A DNA stretch of 64,000 nt, taken from NCBI GenBank assembly GCA_049116315.1, contig JAGDZD010000003.1:117688-181687 (forward strand). The letters run 5' to 3'. Position 1 is the stretch's first letter. Every line of letters begins with the position of its first letter. The notes under the pieces were generated by a model. That model saw only the letters and a program-made list of their open reading frames with translations, was not told where the DNA came from and did no database searches. A program made the position numbers and the translations under genes. Shown one piece after another: positions 24,458 to 33,112 of this stretch. The DNA is from Thalassobius sp049116315 (GTDB taxonomy: Bacteria > Pseudomonadota > Alphaproteobacteria > Rhodobacterales > Rhodobacteraceae).

Positions 24458-25984
24458 TCATTCCGCAGCCTCCCGCGCCATATTGAAATCTTCAGGAAAC
24501 AGGCGCAGCGCGGACATCACCGGAAAGGGTGTAAAGCCCCCCAAAGCGCACAAAGATCCCTCTTTCATCGTTTCACACAGATCGCTCAACAAGGCGGGGG
24601 CCTCGGCGTCACCGGCGGCAATCCGATCGACAACTTCAACGCCGCGCACCGCGCCAATGCGGCAGGGGGTGCATTTGCCGCAGCTTTCAATCGCGCAGAA
24701 CTCCAGTGCAAAGCGGGCCATGCCCATCATGTTTGCCCTGTCATCAAACACCACAATCCCGGCGTGGCCGATCAGGCCACCTTGTTGATCAAATTCCTCA
24801 TAGCCAAAGGCCGTGTCAAAACTTTCTGGAGCCATATAGGCGCCCAAAGGCCCGCCAACTTGCACCGCTTTGACAGGGTGCCCGCTGGCGGTGCCGCCGC
24901 CGATTTTGTGCACCAGATCGCCCAGGGGCAGGCCAAAAGCCGTCTCAAACAAGCCGCCGTATTTGACGTTGCCTGCGATCTGAATGGGCATGGTCCCGCG
25001 GGAGCGTCCCAGCCCAAATGCGGCATAGGCCGCAGCGCCTTTCTCAAAGATGACCGGGATCGTTGCCAGGCTGATCACGTTGTTTACCACCGTGGGCTTG
25101 CCCAGAAATCCCTCAAGGGCGGGCAGTGGGGGTTTGGCGCGCACGACACCGCGTTTGCCTTCCAATGAGTTGAGCAGCGAGGTTTCTTCACCACAGACAT
25201 AGGCCCCAGCCCCAACGCGAATTTCGATGTCAAAGGCGGGACCATGTCCCATCACTTTGGGGCCAAGCACCTGCGCTTGGGTGGCGATGGGAACGGCGGC
25301 CTGCATTGTGGCGATGGCGTCAGGGTATTCTGAGCGCAGATAGATATAGCCTTTGGTGGCGCCTACGGCCAAACCGGCGATGATCATACCTTCGATCACC
25401 GAGAACGGGTCACCCTCCATGATCATCCGGTCGGCAAAAGTGCCGCTGTCGCCTTCATCTGCGTTACAAACGATGTATTTCTGATCTGCCGCGGCCTGCG
25501 CGACGGTTTGCCATTTGATCCCGGTGGGAAACCCCGCGCCGCCACGGCCCCGTAGGCCACTTTGAATGACGGTTTCAACGCAGCTTTGAGGGGATTGCGA
25601 TAAGGCGCTTTCCAGACCGACCAATCCGCCCTGCGCTTGGTAGTGCGCCAGAGATAGAGGATCAATCTCTCCACAACGGGCAAAGGTCAGCCGGGTTTGT
25701 TTGGCAAAGAAGGGAATGTCAGCGATGGGCCCGACGGCCTTGGGATGGTGATCTAAATCGGCAAAAAGCGCTGGTATGTCGCTGGGCAGCATCGGGCCAA
25801 AACCAATGCGCCCGGTCTCGGTTTCCACCTCGACCAGTGGTTCCAGCCAAATCATGCCGCGGGTGCCGGTGCGGATCAATTCGATGGATAGGCCGCGGGC
25901 GGTCGCTTCGTTTTGAATGGCCAGCGCCAAATTGTCGGCACCAAGGGCTTTTGCGGCGCTGTCGCAGGGAAGGAAGATTTTCAC
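24458..25984 (-). CDS. fdsB: NAD-dependent formate dehydrogenase beta subunit (FMN, NAD, Fe-S)
   Basis: FdsB resembles NuoF and passes electrons from the Fe-S chain via FMN to NAD+. The 508-residue protein has an N-terminal thioredoxin-like domain (about 1-110), the NADH/FMN-binding GRGGAGFPTGIKW and GEETSLLNSLEG segments, and the [4Fe-4S] motif CGKCTPCRIG near the C-terminus. I chose the GTG at 25984 because it overlaps the fdsG stop (GTGA), has GGAG eight bases upstream and gives the family start VKIFLPCD. Confidence 0.95.
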   Translation of the reverse strand: MKIFLPCDSAAKALGADNLALAIQNEATARGLSIELIRTGTRGMIWLEPLVEVETETGRIGFGPMLPSDIPALFADLDHHPKAVGPIADIPFFAKQTRLTFARCGEIDPLSLAHYQAQGGLVGLESALSQSPQSCVETVIQSGLRGRGGAGFPTGIKWQTVAQAAADQKYIVCNADEGDSGTFADRMIMEGDPFSVIEGMIIAGLAVGATKGYIYLRSEYPDAIATMQAAVPIATQAQVLGPKVMGHGPAFDIEIRVGAGAYVCGEETSLLNSLEGKRGVVRAKPPLPALEGFLGKPTVVNNVISLATIPVIFEKGAAAYAAFGLGRSRGTMPIQIAGNVKYGGLFETAFGLPLGDLVHKIGGGTASGHPVKAVQVGGPLGAYMAPESFDTAFGYEEFDQQGGLIGHAGIVVFDDRANMMGMARFALEFCAIESCGKCTPCRIGAVRGVEVVDRIAAGDAEAPALLSDLCETMKEGSLCALGGFTPFPVMSALRLFPEDFNMAREAAE

Positions 25985-26460
25985 GCGCCGGTCTCCGCAA
26001 CAATTTGATCCAATTTGTCTTGATCCAATCGCCCGACCACTTGGCCATCGACCATCGCCGCCGGGGCACAGGCGCATAGGCCAAGGCAGAACACAGGTTC
26101 GATCGTCAAGGCACCATTTTCCGTGGTGCCATGCCAATCAAGCCCCAGTTTGTCCAAGGTTGTTTGGGCCAAGACGTTGACCCCCACCGCCTGACACGCC
26201 TCTGCACGACAGATTTTGATCACATGGCGCCCGGCAGGGCGTTGCCGGAAGTCATGATAAAAACTGACCACACCATGCACTTCGGCACGGCCGATATTCA
26301 AATGATCGGCGATGATGGCAATGGCGTCGTCTGGAATATGTTCAAAGGCGGTTTGCACAGCATGCAAGATCGGCAACAGCGGGCCTTCAAGGTCTGCATG
26401 CTGCGATAGGATATCGCGCAGACGCTCGTGCTGAGGGTCACCAAAAGATGTGTGTGTCAT
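25981..26460 (-). CDS. fdsG: NAD-dependent formate dehydrogenase gamma subunit
   Basis: FdsG resembles NuoE and holds a [2Fe-2S] cluster in a thioredoxin-like fold. In the 159-residue protein the four ligands lie in CRAEAC and FCLGLC. I chose the ATG at 26460 (MTHTSFGDPQHERL), preceded by AAGG at seven bases. It is the first structural gene of the fds operon; fdsB overlaps it by four bases. Confidence 0.94.
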   Translation of the reverse strand: MTHTSFGDPQHERLRDILSQHADLEGPLLPILHAVQTAFEHIPDDAIAIIADHLNIGRAEVHGVVSFYHDFRQRPAGRHVIKICRAEACQAVGVNVLAQTTLDKLGLDWHGTTENGALTIEPVFCLGLCACAPAAMVDGQVVGRLDQDKLDQIVAETGA

Positions 26461-26515
26461 TGCGCTGCCTTGTCTTGCGATGGGTTGCAAAATTAGACAA
26501 AGCTTTAACTGCTAA

Positions 26516-26538
26516 ATCAATATCAAATATTGGTTGAT
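26516..26538. promoter_or_regulatory. Candidate LysR operator upstream of fdsG
   Basis: A nested dyad lies in the short AT-rich gap between the LysR gene and fdsG: inner arms CAATAT-CAA-ATATTG (26518-26532) and outer arms ATCAA / TTGAT (26516-26520, 26534-26538). Position and symmetry suit binding by the adjacent regulator and activation of fds. Confidence 0.5.
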
Positions 26539-26554
26539 CGATAGGCTTGGGCTA

Positions 26555-27448
26555 TCAATTGTCTTGCTTTGCCGCCAACTCACCAGCTTTGGTCAGCAGG
26601 GCACGAAGCACGGGCGTATGGGGTTCTCTAAAGGGCGCGACCAATCCAACACGTTGGGCGGCGCTGGGGTTAACCAAAGGGATCGCTTTCAGATCACCGG
26701 ACTGGAGGAAAATCTCGATGCCCGTTTGCGGTAGGATCGACACCCAATCCCCGCGCAAAACATGGCTGATCAGCACGATCAACGACGAAGCTTGTAGCAT
26801 CGGGTCGGTTTCGATCCCCGCGGCCGTCAGATGTTCCGAGACAATGCGACGGTTTTGCATGTCTGGGGTCAACAGGCAAAGCGGTAAACCCGCCAGCTCT
26901 CCCCACTTCAGTGTATCGCGAGAGGCCAGCGGATGATCGCGGTGGGTCACCAAGGCGTAGCGTTCGGTATAGATCGGCACCGAGGTGACCTGTCCCAGTG
27001 GCTCATTGTCCAGATAGGTCACGCCGGCATCTGTTTCGAGGTTTTCCAACATCGATAGGATTTCGCCAGAGGTCCGTGACAGCACTGTGAGGTGCACGTT
27101 GGGATGAGCTTTGGCAAATTGGCTGGTCAGATCCGCCACCAAGGGCAAGGCCGTGGGAATAACGGCCAAACGTAGATTGCCCGAGAAACCCTTTTGCGCG
27201 GAGCGCATTTCGTCTTTCAGGCTGCGCGCGTCACCGACGATGCGGCGCGCCCAATCCAAGGCACGTTGACCTTCAGGGGTAAGGCCCTGAAACCGAGAGC
27301 CTCGGTAGACCAGCTTAACGCCAAGCTGGTCTTCCAATTGTTTAATGCCCGCCGATAGGCTGGGTTGGGTGATCCCACAGGCAACGGCGGCACGACCAAA
27401 ATGTTGTTCGCGTGCAAGGGCCAGAAACATTTCCAACTTTTCGATCAT
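26555..27448 (-). CDS. LysR-family regulator of the fds operon
   Basis: The 297-residue protein has an N-terminal winged helix-turn-helix (about 4-60, ACGITQPSLSAGIKQLE) and a substrate-binding domain (about 90-290). It lies directly upstream of fdsG on the same strand, about 95 bases away, as the fdsR gene does in other bacteria with FdsGBACD. Formate or its absence is the likely signal, by analogy. The gap to fdsG contains a dyad that could be its operator. Confidence 0.9.
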   Translation of the reverse strand: MIEKLEMFLALAREQHFGRAAVACGITQPSLSAGIKQLEDQLGVKLVYRGSRFQGLTPEGQRALDWARRIVGDARSLKDEMRSAQKGFSGNLRLAVIPTALPLVADLTSQFAKAHPNVHLTVLSRTSGEILSMLENLETDAGVTYLDNEPLGQVTSVPIYTERYALVTHRDHPLASRDTLKWGELAGLPLCLLTPDMQNRRIVSEHLTAAGIETDPMLQASSLIVLISHVLRGDWVSILPQTGIEIFLQSGDLKAIPLVNPSAAQRVGLVAPFREPHTPVLRALLTKAGELAAKQDN

Positions 27449-27487
27449 GGCGCAACTATTGCGCCAAAATCGACGTATGGAAAGCGG

Positions 27488-28453
27488 TTAGGCTGCCAGA
27501 CCGGTCGAGCCGATGTTCAGGAATTTTTTGCGACGATCACTGATCAGCTTTTTGCGGGATTTTCCGCTCAGCTCTGCCATCATGATTTTCAATGCTTCGC
27601 CAACGGCTGCAATTGTCGCCTCGCCATCGCGATGCGCGCCGCCACTGGGTTCACCAATCATGCGATCGATCACGCCAAGCTTGCTTAGATCTTGAGCCGT
27701 CAACCGCAGCGCTTCTGCCGCTTCGCGCATCTTTTCAGCGTCTTTCCATAGGATCGATGCACAGCCTTCTGGTGTGATTACCGAATAAACCGAATGTTCC
27801 AGCATTGCGACGCGGTTTGCCGTTGCGATGGCAACGGCGCCACCTGAACCGCCCTCACCGATGACAACCGAAATCACAGGCACGCCGATTTGCAGGCTTT
27901 TTTCTGTGGCGCGGGCAATGGCTTCGGATTGGCCACGCTCTTCGGCCCCTTTGCCGGGATAGGCGCCAGGTGTGTCAACCAGTGCAATCACTGGCAAGTT
28001 AAAGCGATCCGCCAGATCCATCAGACGGACGACTTTGCGATACCCTTCGGGACGCGCCATGCCAAAGTTCCGGGCGATCCGGCTTTTGGTGTCGTGACCT
28101 TTCTCTTGGCCAATCACAACGACCGGCTGGTCGTTCAATCGGGCCATGCCGCCCATCACGGCGTGATCGTCCGCAAAGTTGCGGTCTCCGGCCAGCGGTG
28201 TGTATTCGGTAAACAGGGCTTCGATGTAGTCTTTGCAGTGCGGCCGGTCTGGGTGGCGCGCCACCTGACATTTGCGCCAAGCAGAGAGATCTTTGTACAG
28301 ATCCTGCAAAAGCTCGCTGGCCTTTTTGTCCAACGCAGCCGCTTCGGCTTCGATGTCCATTTCTTCATTCTGCCGTGCCATCGCACGCAGTTCCTCGGCT
28401 TTGCCTTCAATCTCTGCAAGCGGGCGTTCAAAATCGAGGTAGTTGGTGGTCAT
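27488..28453 (-). CDS. accA: Acetyl-CoA carboxylase carboxyltransferase subunit alpha
   Basis: AccA, with AccD, transfers the carboxyl group from biotin to acetyl-CoA, the first step of fatty-acid synthesis. The 321-residue protein shows the family opening YLDFERPLAEIEGKAEEL, the crotonase-like core with DTPGAYPGKGAEERGQSEAIA, and VIGEGGSGGAVAIA. It is full length and stands alone on its strand, as is usual for accA. Confidence 0.96.
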   Translation of the reverse strand: MTTNYLDFERPLAEIEGKAEELRAMARQNEEMDIEAEAAALDKKASELLQDLYKDLSAWRKCQVARHPDRPHCKDYIEALFTEYTPLAGDRNFADDHAVMGGMARLNDQPVVVIGQEKGHDTKSRIARNFGMARPEGYRKVVRLMDLADRFNLPVIALVDTPGAYPGKGAEERGQSEAIARATEKSLQIGVPVISVVIGEGGSGGAVAIATANRVAMLEHSVYSVITPEGCASILWKDAEKMREAAEALRLTAQDLSKLGVIDRMIGEPSGGAHRDGEATIAAVGEALKIMMAELSGKSRKKLISDRRKKFLNIGSTGLAA

Positions 28454-28884
28454 CGCGTCTTCGTCTCCAGCCTTGAATGGTTGAATATATGGCCGCGACT
28501 GCGATCAGATGCAACATCGCAAGATTTGCAAACTGCGATCCTGTCGGGGATCTGGGGTGAAAAGCGAAAGGAAAGCGGGTAATCGCAGGCTTTGATCCTA
28601 AAAAATCGTGCTCAAGACCGGCTGGCTTGAAGGTGTGTCACTTTCTGCAAGGCTTCTGGTCTGCAGCGATCGACCATTGGTCTGTGATGAGTCGGCCCCT
28701 TGGTTTGACCTTGCCGACATACAGGCATGGTCAATGGGACGCCTGGGGCCCAAAGGCGCGGATTTGTCATTTTTGAGATCGAACCGGTGCTCAAACGGTC
28801 GGCTGACCACAAGTATTCTACTCTGGCTAGGTGCGCTCTATCGGGCTGCTGAGGGAGGAGATCACTTCTGCAAGCCACCCCAAT
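28454..28884. other. Non-coding gap upstream of accA
   Basis: About 430 bases lie between accA and the racemase-like gene. Open frames here have no ribosome site, domain or plausible composition. It must hold the accA promoter; I see no repeat, tRNA or clear regulatory site. Confidence 0.5.
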
Positions 28885-29511
28885 CTAGGTCCCGAGGGGG
28901 GCTTGATTTAGGAGCGCCCCAAAGGCCAATGCGGGGGAGCTGAAGACCGGGATCGATAGCTCAAGGTGGTCAGTTGCGCCCGCCATCGACGCTTGGGCCA
29001 GAACCACAGCCCCGGCGCTCGGCGTTTTGGCCACCGCCGCGCGGATGTCTGCTGCGATGGCGATGGCAAAGGCCTCATAGCTGCCTGCCTCAAACAACGG
29101 CCAATGCGCGCCCAAAAACACCGGAACAATGGGGGCGGCGTTGTTCGCTTTGGTCATTTCGCGCTGCAAAAGCGCGTGACTGGGCTTCTCGGTTGATGTC
29201 AGGCAATAAGCCATGAGCACCGATGCGTCAGTTTCAGCCGCGGCTTGCATCATCGGTTGATCGATCCGGATCGCCCCGGCCTTTTCGGCGGTTTGACCCA
29301 ATGTAGTGCAGGTGCATAACACAGGGCCTGTGCAGGCGCGAATGGCGTCAGTGATTTCGGCGTGCAGCGCATCATCTAGTCCAGACTGTGCCCGTGCCAG
29401 CCAATCTTCGCGCACCACATGGGTCAAGGTGGCATCAGGCGCTAGCCGCTGACGCAGCGCTTCAAAACTGTCTTGATGCACAGGGGCGGTGTGGAACAGG
29501 GTGTAGGTCAT
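28885..29511 (-). CDS. Aspartate/glutamate racemase-like family protein
   Basis: The 208-residue protein has the Asp/Glu racemase (arylmalonate decarboxylase-like) layout, with a cysteine segment PVLCTCTTLGQTAE around 64-77 where the first catalytic Cys is expected. The second half is less typical and lacks a clear second catalytic Cys near VLAQASMAGATDHL, so racemase activity is doubtful. Its ATG overlaps the stop of the LysE-type exporter gene by four bases, implying coupled expression. The substrate is unknown. Confidence 0.65.
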   Translation of the reverse strand: MTYTLFHTAPVHQDSFEALRQRLAPDATLTHVVREDWLARAQSGLDDALHAEITDAIRACTGPVLCTCTTLGQTAEKAGAIRIDQPMMQAAAETDASVLMAYCLTSTEKPSHALLQREMTKANNAAPIVPVFLGAHWPLFEAGSYEAFAIAIAADIRAAVAKTPSAGAVVLAQASMAGATDHLELSIPVFSSPALAFGALLNQAPLGT

Positions 29512-30110
29512 ACCTGTGCTGTGTAAAGCACGGGGTAGAGCGAAGCCACCAGCAATAGCGCCATCGTGATATTGAACACCCGCAGTCGCGTTGGGGTCGA
29601 CACCAATCGGCGCAGCTGTTGCCCCATCAGTGTCCAGGTGCTGACGCTGGGCAAATTGATACTACCAAAGATCAGCGCGACAAAAACGATTGCCAAGGTT
29701 GAGCGATCTGGCGCGTATAAAGTGATCGCCGTCAACGCCATTTGCCACGCTTTGGGGTTCACCCATTGAAAGGCCGCCGCTTGCAAAAAGGTCATTGGCT
29801 TTGCCCCGCCTTTTTTGGTGTCGGGCATGCCGGCATTGGCAATTTTCCAAGCCAGCCACAGCAAATACAAAACACCAACTATCTTTAGAATGGTGTGAGA
29901 CAACGGCACGGCGTCAAAAATCTGAATTAGGCCAAAGCCCACCAGAATGATCATAAAGGTAAAGCCAACACCGATGCCCAACATATGGGGCAGCGTGCGC
30001 CAGAAGCCGAAATTTGCACCTGACGCCATCAGCATCAGATTGTTGGGGCCCGGGGTAATCGAGGTGACCAGCGCAAAGCCAGCAAGTGCGGTGATGAGTT
30101 CATAAGTCAT
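29508..30110 (-). CDS. LysE-family amino-acid exporter
   Basis: This 200-residue inner-membrane protein has about six hydrophobic helices and the RhtB/LysE signature SITPGPNNLMLMASG near the N-terminus (about 17-31), plus the family AFQWVNPKAWQMALTA segment. It probably exports an amino acid or derivative. It is divergent from an Lrp/AsnC regulator, the classic arrangement for this family, and overlaps the racemase-like gene downstream. Confidence 0.92.
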   Translation of the reverse strand: MTYELITALAGFALVTSITPGPNNLMLMASGANFGFWRTLPHMLGIGVGFTFMIILVGFGLIQIFDAVPLSHTILKIVGVLYLLWLAWKIANAGMPDTKKGGAKPMTFLQAAAFQWVNPKAWQMALTAITLYAPDRSTLAIVFVALIFGSINLPSVSTWTLMGQQLRRLVSTPTRLRVFNITMALLLVASLYPVLYTAQV

Positions 30111-30143
30111 GGCGCAAGACTATAGGGTTTCGAACGCTCGGGG

Positions 30144-30180
30144 GTTGCAATTTTGTGTGATATCCTCCTATTTTTGCAAC
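30144..30180. promoter_or_regulatory. Candidate Lrp operator between lysE-type and lrp-type genes
   Basis: The perfect 7-bp inverted repeat GTTGCAA-N23-TTGCAAC spans the gap between the divergent genes; the centre-to-centre distance of the arms is 30 bp, about three helical turns. The right arm ends two bases before the regulator's ATG. Confidence 0.5.
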
Positions 30181-30182
30181 TA

Positions 30183-30635
30183 ATGATGAAAGTTGATGGC
30201 ATAAATGAACGAATATTGCGCGAGCTGTCTGCGGATGGTCGGCTCAGCAATATTGAATTGGCAGAACGGGTTGGCCTGTCAGCCTCGGCCTGCCTGCGCC
30301 GGGTGCAGGAGCTTGAACGCAGCGGGGTGATCCAAGGGTATCGTGCTGTGATCAATCCATCAGCGCGAGGCGGTGGGTTTACCGCCTATATAGCGGTGGG
30401 ATTGAATGTGCACACCAAGGCGGCACAGGAGGCGTTTGAACAATCACTTGAGCTGGTGTCGCAAGTGCGCGAATGCCACAATATCACCGGCAATGTTGAA
30501 TATCTGCTGCGCATCGAGGCCCGTGACTTAGCCGATTACAAACGGTTTCACACGGATGTTCTGGGCACGCTGCCATATGTGAATTCGATCACCACCTATG
30601 TTGTGATGGGCTCATCCAAGGACGAGCGCGCCTGA
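30183..30635 (+). CDS. Lrp/AsnC-family transcriptional regulator
   Basis: The 150-residue protein has an N-terminal helix-turn-helix (LSNIELAERVGLSASACLRRVQELE) and a C-terminal RAM ligand-binding domain (about 65-145). I chose the ATG at 30183 (MMKVDGINERIL) because it gives the usual family length; an upstream in-frame start would cover the inverted repeat. It probably senses an amino acid and controls the divergent exporter. Confidence 0.92.
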   Translation: MMKVDGINERILRELSADGRLSNIELAERVGLSASACLRRVQELERSGVIQGYRAVINPSARGGGFTAYIAVGLNVHTKAAQEAFEQSLELVSQVRECHNITGNVEYLLRIEARDLADYKRFHTDVLGTLPYVNSITTYVVMGSSKDERA

Positions 30636-30752
30636 TCTAGCCTTTCGCCTGCGGCGGGCGGGCAGAGGGGGACTGTGTCCCCCTCTGCACCAAGGTGCAT
30701 TCACCCCCACAGGCGCACGGCACCACGGTCTCACTGCCCCAACCCCTTGGCG

Positions 30753-30792
30753 CGAAATCTCGAGATTTCGGCCCGTTTTTTCTCAAAAAACG
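30753..30792. repeat. Paired-palindrome repeat, copy D (variant)
   Basis: Two hairpins are separated by GCC: the perfect palindrome CGAAATCTCGAGATTTCG at 30753-30770 and CGTTTTTT-CTC-AAAAAACG at 30774-30792. The bases differ from the other copies but both arms have changed together, so pairing is kept. It lies between the convergent lrp-type and mcl1 genes. Confidence 0.65.
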
Positions 30793-30798
30793 TCTGCG

Positions 30799-31761
30799 TT
30801 ACGACGCGGCTGCGATCAGCTCGGCTTGGGCGACGACCACTTCGGCTTGTTTGATCGATGCGATATCGACCAAGCGCCCTTTGTAGACCGTGGCACCTTC
30901 GCCGTTGGTCTTGGCTTGTTCCATCGCGGCGAGGATGTCGCGGGCTTCTTCGACGGCCTCTGGTGAGGGGGTGAACACCGTATTGGCGAGAGCGATTTGT
31001 TTGGGGTGGATCGCCCATTTGCCGACCATGCCGAGGGTGGCAGAGCGTTTGGATTGCGCAATATAGCCCGCATCATCCGAAAAGTCACCAAATGGGCCGT
31101 CGACCGGCAAAATCCCATGAGTGCGGCAGGCGGCGACTATTGCCGCTTGGGCCCAGTGCCATGGATCAGACCAATACTGTTGGTCACCGCGTTGCATATA
31201 GTAGTTTTCTTGCGTGCCCCCGATGCCAGTGGTCTGCATGCCCATTGAGGCTGCAAAATCTGCGGCGCCTAGGCTCATGGCCTGCAAACGCGGGCTCGAC
31301 GCGGCGATGGCTTCGACATGGGCGATGCCGGCTGCGGATTCGATGATCACTTCAAAGGAAATGGCCTTGGGCCGGGCTTTGGCAGCTTCGATGGCAGTGA
31401 CCAAAGCGTCAACGGCATAGACGTCTTCGGCGCAGCCCACCTTGGGGATCATGATTTGATCCAGTCTGTCGCCAGCTTGTTCCAGCAGGTCGACGACATC
31501 GCGGTACCAGTACGGGGTGTCCAGGCCGTTGATCCGCACGCTGAGGTACTTGTTGCCCCAGTCCACAGTGTTGATGGCGTTGATTGCATTGGCGCGCGCG
31601 CTGTCTTTGTCGGAAGGGGCGACGGAATCTTCGAGATCGATGTTGATGACATCTGCGGCGCTGGCGGCCATTTTCTCAAATAATTTGGTATTTGAGGCAG
31701 GGCCAAACAGCTGGCAGCGGTTTGGGCGGGCAGGGGCGGTTGGTTGAAGGCGAAAACTCAT
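30799..31761 (-). CDS. mcl1: L-malyl-CoA/beta-methylmalyl-CoA lyase
   Basis: Mcl1 cleaves beta-methylmalyl-CoA to glyoxylate and propionyl-CoA and malyl-CoA to glyoxylate and acetyl-CoA, as in the ethylmalonyl-CoA pathway. The 320-residue protein is nearly identical in motif content to Rhodobacter Mcl1: PARPNRCQLFGPAS, INIDLEDSVAPSDK, SFEVIIESAAGIAHVEAIA (metal-binding Glu) and MGKWAIHPKQIALAN-like VGKWAIHPKQ. It is divergent from dgcN, with about 270 bases between them. Confidence 0.96.
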   Translation of the reverse strand: MSFRLQPTAPARPNRCQLFGPASNTKLFEKMAASAADVINIDLEDSVAPSDKDSARANAINAINTVDWGNKYLSVRINGLDTPYWYRDVVDLLEQAGDRLDQIMIPKVGCAEDVYAVDALVTAIEAAKARPKAISFEVIIESAAGIAHVEAIAASSPRLQAMSLGAADFAASMGMQTTGIGGTQENYYMQRGDQQYWSDPWHWAQAAIVAACRTHGILPVDGPFGDFSDDAGYIAQSKRSATLGMVGKWAIHPKQIALANTVFTPSPEAVEEARDILAAMEQAKTNGEGATVYKGRLVDIASIKQAEVVVAQAELIAAAS

Positions 31762-31860
31762 GTCTGGCGGCCTTTGTGTAACTTAATTACAGATTTGTCG
31801 CATTCAGGGTTATTTAGTTGCGCGCTCGATTGCAAGTCTATTTTGCAGGTGCGGCATTTT

Positions 31861-31871
31861 TTGCGCTGCAA
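31861..31871. promoter_or_regulatory. Short dyad in the mcl1-dgcN gap
   Basis: TTGC-GCT-GCAA is a small inverted repeat about 100 bases upstream of mcl1. Further TTGCAA-like words lie nearby (around 31830 and 31970). It may be a carbon-metabolism operator, but the sequence alone does not name the regulator. The rest of this 274-base gap holds only the two divergent promoters. Confidence 0.25.
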
Positions 31872-32035
31872 CGTGATTGCTTCGGCTCATCGCATCCCTT
31901 TTCGAAGAATCTTGCTCAATTTGGACTTCTGTTAGAAAATTCGTGCATCACGCCGTGCATTTTCACTGAGTTTGCAAGCCTATTCCGCGCTGGATCTCAA
32001 CAATGGCCGTAACACGCGAACGAAAGGCCAAGCAC

Positions 32036-33043
32036 ATGATCCAGACACCGTATTTGCTATTCTTGGGCGATGCGCCTGACCAATTGGCCGCAAAAGTGGC
32101 GCAGGGAATCAAAGATTGGCGTCCCGACTATGCGGTGGGCCAGTATCGGATGGAGGGATGTCAGGCCGATATGGGGCTGACGGATATGTCACTGGCTGAG
32201 GCCAAGGCGGCAGGCGCAAAGACTTTGGTGATTGGTGTTGCCAACCGCGGCGGGGTGATCAGCCAAGCTTGGAAGAAAGTCTTGGTTATGGCGCTGGAGG
32301 AAGGGTTTGATCTGGCCAGCGGCCTGCACAATCTTCTGAGTGATGAAGCCGATTTGGTTGCGGTCGCCGAGGCGACGGGGCAATCGCTGCATGATGTGCG
32401 CGTGCCCGAAGTTGAGTATCCAATTGCCAATGGCGTCAAACGCAGCGGTAAACGCGTTCTGGCCGTGGGCACGGATTGTTCGGTGGGCAAGATGTATACC
32501 GCGCTGTGCCTTGAAAAAGAGATGCGTGCGCGTGGGATGAATGCAGATTTCCGTGCCACTGGCCAAACGGGTATCCTGATCACTGGGGACGGTGTGCCTT
32601 TGGATGCGGTTGTCGCCGATTTCATGGCCGGGTCGGTCGAATATGTGACGCCCAACAACGATCCTGATCACTGGGATATCATCGAGGGGCAGGGCAGCTT
32701 GTTTCATGTGTCTTATTCCGGGGTCACAATGGCGTTGATCCACGGTGGGCAGCCCGATGCATTGATCGTTTGTCATGAGCCAACACGAGAGCATATGCGC
32801 GGCCTGCCGGGGTTTGCCTTGCCATCAATGGCCGCAGTGCGGGATCTGGCGTTGCAATTGGCGCAGGTGGCCAATGAAAATGCCAAAGTGGTGGGCTATG
32901 CCATCAACACGCAGAAGCTGGATCATGCCGAGGCGCTGGCGTATCTGGCTGAGGTGGAAGCAGAGCTTGGGTTGCCGGCCACGGACCCGTTCCGATTTGG
33001 CGCTGGAAAACTGGTTGATGCGTTGGAGGCGCTGCCCGTCTGA
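32036..33043 (+). CDS. dgcN: D-glutamate N-acetyltransferase DgcN (DUF1611 family)
   Basis: The 335-residue protein belongs to the DUF1611 family, with a Rossmann-like N-terminal domain and a P-loop-like segment AVGTDCSVGKMYTAL (residues about 141-155). In marine bacteria DgcN acetylates D-glutamate as the first step of its catabolism. I chose the ATG at 32036, preceded by AAAGG at eight bases (MIQTPYLLFLG). It heads a three-gene operon with dgcA and a D-amino-acid transaminase gene, which supports the assignment; the activity itself is inferred. Confidence 0.85.
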   Translation: MIQTPYLLFLGDAPDQLAAKVAQGIKDWRPDYAVGQYRMEGCQADMGLTDMSLAEAKAAGAKTLVIGVANRGGVISQAWKKVLVMALEEGFDLASGLHNLLSDEADLVAVAEATGQSLHDVRVPEVEYPIANGVKRSGKRVLAVGTDCSVGKMYTALCLEKEMRARGMNADFRATGQTGILITGDGVPLDAVVADFMAGSVEYVTPNNDPDHWDIIEGQGSLFHVSYSGVTMALIHGGQPDALIVCHEPTREHMRGLPGFALPSMAAVRDLALQLAQVANENAKVVGYAINTQKLDHAEALAYLAEVEAELGLPATDPFRFGAGKLVDALEALPV

Positions 33044-33112
33044 TGGATGGGGCGCTTGAGGCGTGCGGTGCGTTGTGAGTATTTGAAGCAAGATGAATTG
33101 GGGGCAGGGCGC

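Noticed and set aside
28608..28943. Open frame in the gap upstream of accA
   Set aside because: It overlaps the end of the opposite-strand racemase-like gene, has no ribosome site, and its composition is not protein-like.
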